Position numbers and translations under genes: made by a program. Positions 43,832-52,618 of a stretch of 64,000 bases of DNA are shown here, in pieces (within the stretch, counting starts at the first letter, position 1; each line of letters begins with the position of its first letter). Below the pieces are notes generated by a model. It was given only the letters and a program-made list of their open reading frames with translations, made no database searches and had not been told where the DNA came from. Origin of the DNA: Agarivorans sp. TSD2052 (GTDB taxonomy: Bacteria; Pseudomonadota; Gammaproteobacteria; Enterobacterales; Celerinatantimonadaceae); assembly GCF_023238625.1 (NCBI RefSeq), contig NZ_CP096670.1, positions 3,080,501 to 3,144,500 of the forward strand. The letters run 5' to 3'.

Positions 43832-43851
43832 TACTGTACATACAGACAGTA
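43832..43851. promoter_or_regulatory. LexA (SOS) box of dinB
   Basis: TACTG-N10-CAGTA matches the E. coli LexA consensus arms exactly. It starts 13 bases upstream of the dinB start codon, where it would overlap the promoter or transcription start. It might also affect the divergent MOSC fusion gene at 43984. Confidence 0.88.
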
Positions 43852-43983
43852 TAAAGTTGATATCGAAAAATGCCAAGCTAGAGAACAACAATATTCACTG
43901 CTTAATACGCTAATTAGCTGTAGCTTGAATGCAACAGCTTGAGTAATATTGAAAAACGAATTTCGATTAAGGAAGTCTTAGCT

Positions 43984-45858
43984 GTGAGTGATGCACGTGT
44001 TAGTCAACTGAGTATTTACCCGATCAAATCTACTGCGGGGATCCACCTAAATCATGCTTATGTTGAAGAACATGGTTTAGCCTTTGATAGGCGTTTTGTT
44101 GTCTGTCAGCCTGACGGCGTTCAAATCACAGCGCGAACTCACCCTAAACTGGCTCAAATTCATAGTGCACTTAATCGCTCAGGTTTGCATTTACGCGCAC
44201 CAAATATGCCTGCCTTAGACTTACGCTATGCTGATTTTTCTGATAATTACCGCACCGTAATGATTTGGAAAGACAGCGTGCAAGCACAGCACTGCCATAA
44301 CAGCTACGATAATTGGTTTAGTGAGTATCTCGGTGAGCATTGCCACTTGGTGTTTTTTGGTGAACAATCCACACGCAAAGTGAAACACAAAGATAGCCAA
44401 GTAGCGTTTGCCGACGGCTACCCGTTATTGCTCATTTCAGAAGCCTCTTTAGAGGATCTAAATTTGCGTTCTAGCGCTCACCATAGCATGGCGCAATTTC
44501 GCCCTAACTTAGTGGTTAAAAATACCGAGGCTTTTGCTGAAGACGGTTGGAAGCGCTTCCGCATTGGCGACGTGGAGTTTGAGGTACAAAACCCCTGTTC
44601 ACGCTGCGTTTTCACCACGCTTGACCAAGCTACAGGCCAATTTCATCCGAACAAAGAACCACTAAGTACTTTCGCTAAATACCGCCAAGGTGAAGACGGC
44701 AATGTTTATTTTGGTCAAAATGCGGTGGCCCTAAACAGTGGCAAAATTAGCCTTTACGATACCATTGAAATATTAGAAACCCGCAAGGCAGACGTTTACC
44801 CTGATAATGCAGAGAAACGCGCAGCGCCAGCAACCAGCCAACACCAATGGCAGCAAGGTGAAGCGGTTAGCTTAAAATGTTTAGCAGTAAAACTAGACAC
44901 TCACGATGTAAAGACCTTTGTTTTTGAGCTTCCTAAACACTTAACGAGTGAATATAAACCAGGCCAATACTTAGGTTTTGAATTTGAGATAAACGGTAAA
45001 CCCGTGCGTCGTAATTATACCTTGTCTAGCTCACCAAGCCGCCCACAGCGTTTGGCTATCACCGTAAAACGAGTGGTGAATGGCCAAGCATCTAACTGGC
45101 TACACGACAATCTTAAGCCAGGTATGAACTTAAACGCCCATGCGCCTAGCGGAGATTTTCATTTAGAGCAAACTCGGAACCAAAAGCTATTGCTGCTCTC
45201 GGCGGGCAGCGGTGTGACTCCAATGCTGTCTATGCTTCGCTACTTAAGCGATATGAACATTGAAAAAGACATCGTGTTTTTACATAGCGCCCACACCGAA
45301 CAAGATCTGATTGCTGAACAAGAGTTAGCGCTGATTAATCAACAACTGGAAAAATGCAGCCTACGTTATACCCTAACTCAACAAGCGAGCAGCCACAGGC
45401 AAGGTTACCAAGGTAGATTAAATCGCGGCATGCTAATGGATATCGAAGATTTAGAACAACGAGCGGTTTTTGTTTGTGGTCCACAAGCCTTTATGCAAAG
45501 TGCTAAAGAACAACTGTTAGCCTTAGGGGTGCACGAATCAGATTACTTCGAAGAGAGTTTTGGCCAGCAACACCATGAAGCGATAGAAGCCAAAACCGTC
45601 AACATCTTATTTGATAGTTGGGATACTTACCTTGAAGGGAATAATCAACAAAACCTATTAGAACAAGCCGAACAAGCGGGCCTGAACCTCAGTTATTCAT
45701 GCCGCGGAGGATTTTGTGGTAGCTGCAAGGTAATGCTACAAAGCGGTGAAGTAAATGTACTTGAAGACAGCGGCTTAACCGAAGAAGAGAAGCAGCAAGG
45801 CTATATTTTAAGCTGTAGCTGTGTTCCCTCTAGCGACGTGTGTATTACTCAAGATTAA
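43984..45858 (+). CDS. MOSC domain fused to FNR-type reductase and 2Fe-2S ferredoxin
   Basis: A 624-residue redox enzyme. The N-terminal MOSC_N beta-barrel (SQLSIYPIKSTAGIHL, residues 8-23) and MOSC domain (to about 265) contain SRCVFTTLDQATG, where a cysteine may hold the molybdenum cofactor as in YcbX and mARC. A flavin and NAD(P) reductase follows, with RRNYTLSSSP near 340 and SAGSGVTPMLSMLRY near 405. A plant-type ferredoxin domain ends the protein, with cysteines at 573, 578, 581 and 611 (C-x4-C-x2-C-x29-C). It may reduce N-hydroxylated or similar compounds with its own electron chain. I chose GTG at 43984, because AAGGAAG lies 8 bases upstream; a TTG at 43939 is less likely. Confidence 0.88.
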   Translation: MSDARVSQLSIYPIKSTAGIHLNHAYVEEHGLAFDRRFVVCQPDGVQITARTHPKLAQIHSALNRSGLHLRAPNMPALDLRYADFSDNYRTVMIWKDSVQAQHCHNSYDNWFSEYLGEHCHLVFFGEQSTRKVKHKDSQVAFADGYPLLLISEASLEDLNLRSSAHHSMAQFRPNLVVKNTEAFAEDGWKRFRIGDVEFEVQNPCSRCVFTTLDQATGQFHPNKEPLSTFAKYRQGEDGNVYFGQNAVALNSGKISLYDTIEILETRKADVYPDNAEKRAAPATSQHQWQQGEAVSLKCLAVKLDTHDVKTFVFELPKHLTSEYKPGQYLGFEFEINGKPVRRNYTLSSSPSRPQRLAITVKRVVNGQASNWLHDNLKPGMNLNAHAPSGDFHLEQTRNQKLLLLSAGSGVTPMLSMLRYLSDMNIEKDIVFLHSAHTEQDLIAEQELALINQQLEKCSLRYTLTQQASSHRQGYQGRLNRGMLMDIEDLEQRAVFVCGPQAFMQSAKEQLLALGVHESDYFEESFGQQHHEAIEAKTVNILFDSWDTYLEGNNQQNLLEQAEQAGLNLSYSCRGGFCGSCKVMLQSGEVNVLEDSGLTEEEKQQGYILSCSCVPSSDVCITQD

Positions 45859-45913
45859 ATACTTAGTTAGCAACCATAATTAGTCATTATTTTTAACCAA
45901 TAGGAATACCCAA

Positions 45914-46369
45914 ATGAAGTTTCTTCACACCATGGTACGAGTGAAAGATCTCGATGACTCACTGAATTTTTATTGTAACTTGTTAGGCATGTCTGAAGCA
46001 CGCCGCTATGAGAGTGAGCAAGGTCGTTTCTCTTTGATCTATTTGGCAGCAGATGAAGATCTAGCACGCGTCAAAGCTGAAGACGCACCTTGCCTAGAGC
46101 TAACTTATAACTGGCCAGACGAAGATGGCAATCAAGAAAGCTACAGCGGTGGGCGCAATTTTGGCCATATAGCCTTGGCGGTAGAGGACATCTACGGCTT
46201 ATGTGAAAAGCTACAAAATGCGGGAGTAACCATTAATCGCCCACCCCGTGATGGCCACATGGCATTTATCGTTTCACCTGATGGGATCTCAGTTGAGTTA
46301 CTGCAACAAGGAAAATCTTTAGCACCACAAGAACCTTGGGCATCTATGCCTAGCGTCGGCTCTTGGTAA
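45914..46369 (+). CDS. VOC family protein, glyoxalase I-like
   Basis: A 151-residue protein of the vicinal oxygen chelate superfamily. It starts MKFLHTMVRVKDLDDSLNFY, with the first metal-binding histidine at residue 5. A glutamate in CLELTYNW, the histidine in FGHIALAVEDIYGLC and the last glutamate in ISVELLQ are the remaining ligands expected for lactoylglutathione lyase. The order of blocks fits GloA, but the protein is a little longer and the name is given at family level only. It follows the MOSC fusion gene by 55 bases and may share its transcript. A hairpin terminator follows. Confidence 0.85.
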   Translation: MKFLHTMVRVKDLDDSLNFYCNLLGMSEARRYESEQGRFSLIYLAADEDLARVKAEDAPCLELTYNWPDEDGNQESYSGGRNFGHIALAVEDIYGLCEKLQNAGVTINRPPRDGHMAFIVSPDGISVELLQQGKSLAPQEPWASMPSVGSW

Positions 46370-46402
46370 GCCTCGGCTGAACCTTACAGTAACGTTGTAA
46401 AC

Positions 46403-46435
46403 AAGGCGATACACGATAATAAAGTGTTTCGCCTT
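46403..46435 (+). terminator. Terminator-like hairpin after the VOC gene
   Basis: AAGGCGA-T-ACAC (46403-46414) pairs with GTGT-T-TCGCCTT (46424-46435), with one T-T mismatch and a 9-base loop. The tract after it is AT-rich but not a full T run. Confidence 0.6.
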
Positions 46436-46530
46436 ATTATATGGAACGAACGTTCAAAATAGGGTAGGAAACCGCGAGTTTTTTTTGATAAGCTACTAAC
46501 AATTGTATAACAAAAATCTAAGCCGTATTT

Positions 46531-47490
46531 ATGGATGAAAGCGACAAGATTATCGCCGAATTGCGTGAGCAAAATCGGCAATTGAAAGCCCAATTAAACG
46601 AAGCTAAAAATCTGCTTAAAATCTCCCTAGACGATAGTGGCCTAGTGCTTTGGGAGCAAGATGTTCCCAGTGGAAAGCTCAGCCTATATAACGCTGAATA
46701 TGGAGAGATCTGCGGTATATCGCCGAGTAAACAAGAAGCATTATACGAAAACTGGAAGTCTAACCTTCATCCTGAAGATAGAGAGTTAGCCATTAGCGCA
46801 TTTGACTCGATGATTCAGGGTGACAACGATGAATACGCGATTGAATACCGCATGATTCACCAAGACGGCAGCACCCGCTGGATAAAAGATCGCGGCACGA
46901 TTCGAGAATACGATACCAATAACAATCCGCTAAGGGTTATTGGAACCCATATCGACGTTACCCAATTACGTATTGACCAGCATCGCTTATCTAAGTTGGC
47001 CCACCAAGATACCCTAACCGGTTTACTAAACCGACACGCATTTGAGGGCGAGTTTGATAACTACTGCCAGTCTATAGGTAATCAAGGCGGTACCCTAATG
47101 TTTATAGATTTGGATAAATTCAAACCGATAAACGACAAATACGGGCACACAGCCGGCGATAGGATCCTTAAAGCTTGCGCTGAACAAATCCAAAGTAATT
47201 GCCCTGAGCAAGGCCAAACAGGCCGTATTGGTGGGGATGAGTTTGCCTTATTAATTCCCTTTAGCGACCCTGAAAAGTTAGAACAACTTTGCAAACAATT
47301 GTTAGCAAGCTTTAGCCTGCCTTTCAAATACAACCATATTGAAGTCTCGGTAACCTTAAGCATTGGAATGTGCAGCTTTCACCGTCACAATGAAGAGTTT
47401 GGCGAAATACTGCATCGCGCCGACCAAGCCATGTATCGAGTAAAACACGATGGAAAGAACAATTATTGTTTATGGGGCACTGACAATTAG
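46531..47490 (+). CDS. PAS-GGDEF diguanylate cyclase
   Basis: Makes c-di-GMP from GTP; 319 residues, cytoplasmic. A short coiled coil occupies about residues 5-32. A PAS domain follows (about 35-150), with a PAC-type end (YRMIHQDGSTRWIKDRGTIRE). The GGDEF domain covers about 155-315, with an intact GGDEF motif at 234-238 and the FIDLDKFKPINDKYGHTAGD metal/nucleotide block near 191-210. The usual upstream inhibitory RxxD site is replaced by QGQT, so product inhibition at that site is not expected. The start has no clear ribosome-binding site. Convergent with msrQ, ending 1 base before it. Confidence 0.93.
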   Translation: MDESDKIIAELREQNRQLKAQLNEAKNLLKISLDDSGLVLWEQDVPSGKLSLYNAEYGEICGISPSKQEALYENWKSNLHPEDRELAISAFDSMIQGDNDEYAIEYRMIHQDGSTRWIKDRGTIREYDTNNNPLRVIGTHIDVTQLRIDQHRLSKLAHQDTLTGLLNRHAFEGEFDNYCQSIGNQGGTLMFIDLDKFKPINDKYGHTAGDRILKACAEQIQSNCPEQGQTGRIGGDEFALLIPFSDPEKLEQLCKQLLASFSLPFKYNHIEVSVTLSIGMCSFHRHNEEFGEILHRADQAMYRVKHDGKNNYCLWGTDN

Positions 47491-48114
47491 TTACTTTGCA
47501 AAGCTTTGCAACCACCGTTGTATTGGCGTTTTACGCAATGAGAACAACCCAGCAACTATCACTAAATAGATAACGGGCTCTATCCACCCTGATTTTAACG
47601 ACCACCAAAAGTGAATCACCACTAATATTGAAATAGGGTAGATAAAACCGTGTAGTTGCAACCAACGACGCCCCAGCTTTTGCTGTAGTGTCTTAAACGA
47701 AGTGATACTCATCGCGAATAACAATACAAAGCTCAGCATTCCTAACCAGATGTAAGGGCGCTTGAGGGTTTCTTGCCAAAACAGTGACCAATCTAAGCCC
47801 AGGTCTATTAAAAGGTAAGCGGCTAAATGCAGCAAGGCATAAACAAAGACATATAAACCAATTAATCGCCGAAAAGCCAATAAGCTTGGTAGCTTAAAGC
47901 GCTTAGACAGCGGCGCTAAACATAAGGTAATGATCAGTATATTTAGCGCACTATTTGCTAAATAATGGATGATAGCCTGCACTGGATCCCCGCCCCACCA
48001 ATTATTAAGCACCGCCAATATGCAATAAATCAACGGACTTAATAACAGTAGATGTAAAACTGTACGCGTTTGCCATTGGTGGCTAGCTAACCATCTATTT
48101 ATCGACTTGTTCAC
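47491..48114 (-). CDS. msrQ: Methionine sulfoxide reductase heme-binding subunit MsrQ
   Basis: Inner-membrane b-type heme protein that passes electrons to MsrP. The 207-residue sequence has about five or six hydrophobic segments, with heme-ligand histidines in YVFVYALLHLAAYLLIDLGLDW near 90 and RRWLQLHGFIYPISILVVIHFWW near 150-170. Typical motifs of the YedZ family are LAPLSKRF near 63 and RRLIGLYVF near 80. It follows msrP with an 8-base gap, so they are translated from one transcript. Convergent with the diguanylate cyclase gene. Confidence 0.93.
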   Translation of the reverse strand: MNKSINRWLASHQWQTRTVLHLLLLSPLIYCILAVLNNWWGGDPVQAIIHYLANSALNILIITLCLAPLSKRFKLPSLLAFRRLIGLYVFVYALLHLAAYLLIDLGLDWSLFWQETLKRPYIWLGMLSFVLLFAMSITSFKTLQQKLGRRWLQLHGFIYPISILVVIHFWWSLKSGWIEPVIYLVIVAGLFSLRKTPIQRWLQSFAK

Positions 48115-48122
48115 ATGCCCCC

Positions 48123-49136
48123 CTAATAAAAGCGCCTTAAGTCCATATCTTTATACAAATGCGCCACCTGGTCACCGTAGCCATTAAACATTTGAGTATC
48201 GATACGCTTGCGCCCCAACAAGCCCGCATCGTCAATTCTACGCTCTGAAGCTTGACTCCAACGAGGGTGATCCACTTGCGGATTAACATTGGCATAGAAA
48301 CCATACTCGTGAGGGCCTAAAAGATTCCAAGTGGTAGGAGGTTGAGTGGCGGAAAAATGAATCCGCACTATCGACTTAATGCTCTTAAAACCATATTTCC
48401 ACGGCACAACTAAACGCAGCGGTGCACCATTTTGTGCCGGTAAGGTTTTGCCATACATGCCTACAGCCATGAAGGACAGCGGGTTCATCGCCTCATCTAA
48501 GCGCAAACCTTCTACATAGGGGTAGCTAATACCGCCCCCTAAAAATCGATTTTTTTGACCGGGCATTTGCTGAGGGTCGTAGAGAGTTTCAAAAGCGACG
48601 TATTTAGCCGATGACAAAGGTTTAACTGACTTGAGCAGATCTGCCAAGCTAAACCCTACCCATGGAATCACCATCGACCAAGCTTCAACACAGCGTAAAC
48701 GATAGATACGTTGCTCCAATGCCATTTTGGCCATCACGTCATCAAGATCTAAAGTCACCGGCTTTTCTACTTCGCCATCAATGGTAATACTCCAAGGTGA
48801 GGCTTTAAACTGACGACTATTTTTTGCAGGGTCGTCTTTAGCAGTACCAAATTCATAAAAGTTATTATGAGAAATAGCTTTAGATTCGGGGGTTAAAGCA
48901 TCACTGTGTAAGGGAGGTATATCTGTTTTTTGCAATGCCCTACGTACAATCGCAGCGTTATTATCTTCGTCATCGTCACTACCAAACCATGACGCAGCAT
49001 GGCTAGCAGTAGACAGTACACTGCCTGCCCCTGCTACCCCTAAGCCTTTGATAATATTACGGCGTTGCTTGAATAAGTTCTCAGGAGTCACCGCTGATTC
49101 CGGCTCTTCCCATTCACGTTTAAATTTCAACCACAT
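48123..49136 (-). CDS. msrP: Periplasmic molybdopterin methionine sulfoxide reductase MsrP
   Basis: Repairs oxidised methionines in envelope proteins. The 337-residue precursor has a twin-arginine signal ([19 protein letters not shown] at 25-26) that leads to Tat export with its molybdenum cofactor. The molybdenum-ligand cysteine is C149 in [18 protein letters not shown]. Other family blocks are [24 protein letters not shown] and [20 protein letters not shown]. The mature part starts after about residue 48. It forms an operon with msrQ and may be read from the yeeZ-ltaE-cinA transcript upstream. Confidence 0.95.
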   Translation of the reverse strand: MWLKFKREWEEPESAVTPENLFKQRRNIIKGLGVAGAGSVLSTASHAASWFGSDDDEDNNAAIVRRALQKTDIPPLHSDALTPESKAISHNNFYEFGTAKDDPAKNSRQFKASPWSITIDGEVEKPVTLDLDDVMAKMALEQRIYRLRCVEAWSMVIPWVGFSLADLLKSVKPLSSAKYVAFETLYDPQQMPGQKNRFLGGGISYPYVEGLRLDEAMNPLSFMAVGMYGKTLPAQNGAPLRLVVPWKYGFKSIKSIVRIHFSATQPPTTWNLLGPHEYGFYANVNPQVDHPRWSQASERRIDDAGLLGRKRIDTQMFNGYGDQVAHLYKDMDLRRFY

Positions 49137-49190
49137 AGCATCTCCTTTTTGTAACAGACCACACTAGTGCCAAATTAATTTCGTGACTGG

Positions 49191-50462
49191 CTAATTTCTA
49201 CTAGCGATCCGCTTGAGGTGTTGATATTCGCCTACGACTGGTACACCGGTAAGATGGCGACGTAACATATCCATGGCAACTGCAGTGGACATGACTCGAA
49301 CAACAGAACGAGAACGGTTACTCATTAATAATTGCTGACTAATGCAGTGCTCGCCCTCCGCAAGGGTAAAGCACACAGTGCCCACAGGTTTCTCGTCACT
49401 GCCACCGCTAGGCCCTGCAATGCCAGTGACTGATAAAGCGATATCTGCATCACTATGTTTGAGCGCACCTAAGGCCATGGCCTGACTAGTCTCAATGGAA
49501 ACCGCGCCAAACTGTTCGATAACAGATCCAGCAACACCAATACTTTGCTGCTTGGCCAAATTGCTGTAGGTAACAAAGCCACGCTCAACATAAGCAGAGC
49601 TCCCCGCCACAGCCACCAACTCAGAGGCCAACATCCCCCCGGTGCACGATTCAGCTAATACCAGTTTTTTGCCGGCGGCGATCATCATCTGCTGTAAGTG
49701 CAAAGCCCAATTGGCTTGATCTTCAGTAAATACGTGCTCCGCTAACTCGGTACGTATTTTTTCAATCAGTCGATCAAACTGCTGCGTTTTAGATGGGTAG
49801 AACAGCTTCACTTCAATTGAAGGTCTCGCGGAGCGGTAGCCTAGGCGTGCACCTTTAGGTAATTCTAGTTGATCAAAACGGTCACTCAGAGAAGATTCTG
49901 ACAAGCCAAAGGTATAAAAACGTTTCACTTCGCCATTAGATTCCGGGTTTAAGGCTTGTAATTGAGGTAGCCACTGCTGCATAACCATTTTTTTAAATTC
50001 ACTAGGCACACCGGGGGTAAACAGTAGCTTGGCGCCAGCATGCTCAACAATGAAGCCACATGCGGTACCGATTGGGTTGTCCACTAATTCAGCCCCTTCA
50101 GGCAGCATAGCTTGCTTAAGGTTACTCTCAGGCATCACTATATTTTGTGACTGATACCACTGCTGTAACTGTGCTAACCACGCAGTATTCAACTGCAAAG
50201 GTTTTCCGGTGAGGCTGGCTGCTGCTTCGGCACTTAAATCATCAGAGGTTGGCCCTAAACCGCCATTTACCAGCACCCAGTCACTGCGTTGAGCCGCTTG
50301 CTTGAGCGCATCTACAATATCATCAAGCTGATCAGCTACCGTTTGTCGACGACTAAAGCCTAAACCCATTTCATTTAAGACTTGACCACACCAGGCGGCA
50401 TTCGTATCGGCAATGTCGCCTTGAAGGACTTCATCGCCAGTACTTAGCATCTCAATTTTCAT
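49191..50462 (-). CDS. cinA: CinA family protein (nucleotide amidase/pyrophosphatase)
   Basis: A 423-residue two-domain protein. The N-terminal MoCF/COG1058-like domain (about 1-170) starts MKIEMLSTGDEVLQGDIADTNA and holds VLVNGGLGPTSDDLSAEAAA near 60-80 and FTPGVPSEFKKM. The C-terminal PncC domain (about 255-410) has LAESCTGGMLASELVAVAGSS and VTGIAGPSGGSDEKPVGTVCF, which are the motifs of nicotinamide-mononucleotide deamidase. Members recycle NMN to NaMN. The competence link in the name comes from other bacteria. It follows ltaE by 15 bases. Confidence 0.92.
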   Translation of the reverse strand: MKIEMLSTGDEVLQGDIADTNAAWCGQVLNEMGLGFSRRQTVADQLDDIVDALKQAAQRSDWVLVNGGLGPTSDDLSAEAAASLTGKPLQLNTAWLAQLQQWYQSQNIVMPESNLKQAMLPEGAELVDNPIGTACGFIVEHAGAKLLFTPGVPSEFKKMVMQQWLPQLQALNPESNGEVKRFYTFGLSESSLSDRFDQLELPKGARLGYRSARPSIEVKLFYPSKTQQFDRLIEKIRTELAEHVFTEDQANWALHLQQMMIAAGKKLVLAESCTGGMLASELVAVAGSSAYVERGFVTYSNLAKQQSIGVAGSVIEQFGAVSIETSQAMALGALKHSDADIALSVTGIAGPSGGSDEKPVGTVCFTLAEGEHCISQQLLMSNRSRSVVRVMSTAVAMDMLRRHLTGVPVVGEYQHLKRIASRN

Positions 50463-50477
50463 GATTGCCTCCTAAGG

Positions 50478-51491
50478 TTAGTGACTTGCATAGAATTTTT
50501 TAACTGCAACCACCAAGCGCTGAATGTCTTGTTGGTTTACATTTAAATGGGTAACAAAGCGCATTGGCGAACCGGCTGTCATTAAAATGCCTTGCTCTGC
50601 TAGCTCGGCAGCCAAGGCCACTGATTGCTGCTTTCGACAGCTGGCATAAACAATATTGGTTTGCACCGCGCTGGCATCACATTCAAGCTCTTCAATGCTA
50701 GCCAATTGCTCGGCTAAATACCGAGCATTGGCGTGATCATCCGCTAAACGTGCCACATTGTTTTCTAAGACATAGTGGCCCGCCGCGGCAATAATTCCTG
50801 CTTGGCGCATACCACCACCGAGCATTTTACGAATGCGCGTTGCCTTAGCGATAAGTTCTTCACTGCCTAACAACAAAGAACCAATCGGCGCACCTAAGCC
50901 TTTAGATAAACAAATAGTAAAGCTATCAAAGGGATCGACTAAGTGACGTTCGTCTTGACCGGTTTTTACAATTGCGTTGAAAATTCGAGCGCCATCCAAA
51001 TGCAATGCTAATTGATGCTCCTCGACAAAGGGGCGAAGACTAGCAACATAGTCCATCGGCAGAACTTTACCACCAATGGTGTTTTCTAAGGATAGTAAGT
51101 GGGTCTTAGCAAAATGAAAGTCGTCTGCTTTAATCGCGGCTTTCACCTTATTTAAGCACAAGCTACCATCTGCGTTGTTTTCTACGGGCTGCGGTTGCAC
51201 ACTGCCCAATACCGCAGCGCCCCCGCCTTCATATTTGTAGTTGTGAGCATTTTGACCACAAATATACTCGTCACCGCGCTGGCAATGCGCCATGATGGCC
51301 AATAAGTTTGCTTGGGTACCCGAACTGCAAAATAGCGCCGCCTGTTTCCCCATTCGCTCAGCTGCATAGCTTTGTAAGCGATTGACCGTTGGGTCATCAC
51401 CATAGACGTCATCCCCCACTGCCGCTTTGCTCATTAGCTCGCGCATTGCTGGGGTTGGCTGGGTGACGGTATCACTTCTAAAATCGCTCAT
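50478..51491 (-). CDS. ltaE: Low-specificity L-threonine aldolase LtaE
   Basis: PLP enzyme that splits L-threonine and L-allo-threonine into glycine and acetaldehyde. The 337-residue length is typical. The start MSDFRSDTVTQPTPAMRE and VGDDVYGDDPTVNRLQ (near 26-41) are family signatures. PLP lysine lies in FTICLSKGLGAPIGS near residue 198. LHLDGARIFNA near 157 contains the aspartate that holds the PLP ring nitrogen. Its start codon shares one base with the stop of the YeeZ-like gene (TAATG), so translation is coupled. Confidence 0.96.
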   Translation of the reverse strand: MSDFRSDTVTQPTPAMRELMSKAAVGDDVYGDDPTVNRLQSYAAERMGKQAALFCSSGTQANLLAIMAHCQRGDEYICGQNAHNYKYEGGGAAVLGSVQPQPVENNADGSLCLNKVKAAIKADDFHFAKTHLLSLENTIGGKVLPMDYVASLRPFVEEHQLALHLDGARIFNAIVKTGQDERHLVDPFDSFTICLSKGLGAPIGSLLLGSEELIAKATRIRKMLGGGMRQAGIIAAAGHYVLENNVARLADDHANARYLAEQLASIEELECDASAVQTNIVYASCRKQQSVALAAELAEQGILMTAGSPMRFVTHLNVNQQDIQRLVVAVKKFYASH

Positions 51492-52324
51492 TACTCTGCC
51501 TCTTGAATATTAGCCTGCAACCATTTCATCGGATCAGGATAGTGAAATTGATAAGCTAAACTCGCTTTTATTTTTTGATTGGTAATCACTTTAGTGCTGC
51601 TAGCGCCTTCTACAAAGTTTGGCGGCGCCAGCCCAAGCTGTTCGGCAGCCAAACTATAAAATGCTTGCTTGCTGGGGTGCAGATCAGCACTGGCATTAAA
51701 TTGTTCGCCCCAAACATCTCGCTTAATGAGTTGGCTAATCAGTCCAATACAATCGCTGCGGTGAATAATGTTAATGGGGCTTAACGGGCCGCTGACGGTT
51801 TTACCGGACAAAAAGCGGCCCGGTTTACGATGACCGCCGACTAAGCCAGAAAAACGCAAAACACTGGCTTGAAAATCACGACTATTTAGTAATTCATCTT
51901 CAATGTGTTTCAAGGCTTTTCCTGAAGTACTTTCGGCATGTCGCGTAGTGACTTCATCAACCACCCCTTGTTGAGCACCATACACCGAAGTCGATGATAT
52001 AAAGAGTATTTTTTTTACTTGCTGCTGTTTAGCAGCCAGTAATAAAGCCTTTATTTGAGCAATGTGAAATTCTGCTGTATTGGTTTTTCGGCCAGGAGGA
52101 ATGTTTATAAGCAACAAATCACACTTAAGTAATGCGCGAATGTCGTTGGAAACAATATGTGGAATGAGATCCAATTGGTAGGCTTCTATCCCCTGATCGC
52201 TTAGCTCTGCTAGCGCGTTGAGCTCACGCCTAGAGCCGAGCACATGGTAGCCATCTTGCAATAAACTCTTTGCCAGCGGTAACCCTAACCAGCCACAGCC
52301 AACAATACTAATTCGCTTTATCAC
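51491..52324 (-). CDS. YeeZ-like NAD(P)-binding protein
   Basis: A 277-residue Rossmann-fold protein of the atypical extended SDR group (YeeZ type). It starts with a nucleotide-binding GCGWLG motif (SIVGCGWLGLPLAKSLL, residues 7-23). FISSTSVYGAQQG near 107-119 is the extended-SDR serine/tyrosine region. LRFSGLVGGHRKPGRFLSGK near 160 follows. The usual YxxxK is not obvious, so catalysis is uncertain. Function unknown; E. coli YeeZ is likewise uncharacterised. It is the first gene of a probable operon with ltaE and cinA and shares one base with ltaE. Confidence 0.82.
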   Translation of the reverse strand: MIKRISIVGCGWLGLPLAKSLLQDGYHVLGSRRELNALAELSDQGIEAYQLDLIPHIVSNDIRALLKCDLLLINIPPGRKTNTAEFHIAQIKALLLAAKQQQVKKILFISSTSVYGAQQGVVDEVTTRHAESTSGKALKHIEDELLNSRDFQASVLRFSGLVGGHRKPGRFLSGKTVSGPLSPINIIHRSDCIGLISQLIKRDVWGEQFNASADLHPSKQAFYSLAAEQLGLAPPNFVEGASSTKVITNQKIKASLAYQFHYPDPMKWLQANIQEAE

Positions 52325-52374
52325 GTACTTTCCCTGTTAAAGAGTATTAAGGCTATTATGCAGTGAATCGTAGG

Positions 52375-52404
52375 CAAAAAAAACGACCTAATAAATTAGG
52401 TCGT
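52375..52404 (-). terminator. Strong minus-strand terminator 170 bases beyond the GalR-like gene terminator
   Basis: Bases 52383-52392 and 52395-52404 form a perfect 10-bp stem with a 2-base centre. On the minus strand it ends in eight T residues (52375-52383). It lies upstream of yeeZ and cannot end that gene. Combined with the separate terminator at 52574-52595 it suggests a second, short transcript. Confidence 0.88.
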
Positions 52405-52536
52405 AACAGCAAGTTTTTTAAAGTTGTCGATATTTAGAAAAAGCTAAATAAATCTAACAACCTTATTACAGCGGGAAAGTTTCAATCAAGTCATCTCAAA
52501 CTCAATCTTCAAATGCGGCTAACAGTTGCACTCGAT
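52375..52536 (-). ncRNA. Candidate small RNA between two terminators
   Basis: On the minus strand, TTGTCT (52570-52565) and an extended -10 TGGTATCGT (52551-52543) are 16 bases apart and predict a start near 52536. The transcript would be about 160 bases long and would end at the strong terminator at 52375-52404. Inside it, bases 52423-52427 pair with 52457-52461 and 52432-52437 pair with 52444-52449, giving an imperfect hairpin. No reading frame of note fits. I do not recognise it as a known small-RNA family. The call depends on the promoter being real. Confidence 0.4.
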
Positions 52537-52573
52537 GTGAAAACGATACCAGAAAACGGTTTCAAGACAAGTC

Positions 52574-52595
52574 AAAAAAAGGCTGCAAGCAGCCT
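52574..52595 (-). terminator. Terminator of the GalR-like gene
   Basis: AGGCTGC (52580-52586) and GCAGCCT (52589-52595) form a 7-bp GC-rich stem with a 2-base loop. On the minus strand seven T residues follow. It lies 23 bases after the repressor stop. Confidence 0.9.
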
Positions 52596-52618
52596 AGATA
52601 GTAATTACTTGAATTAGA

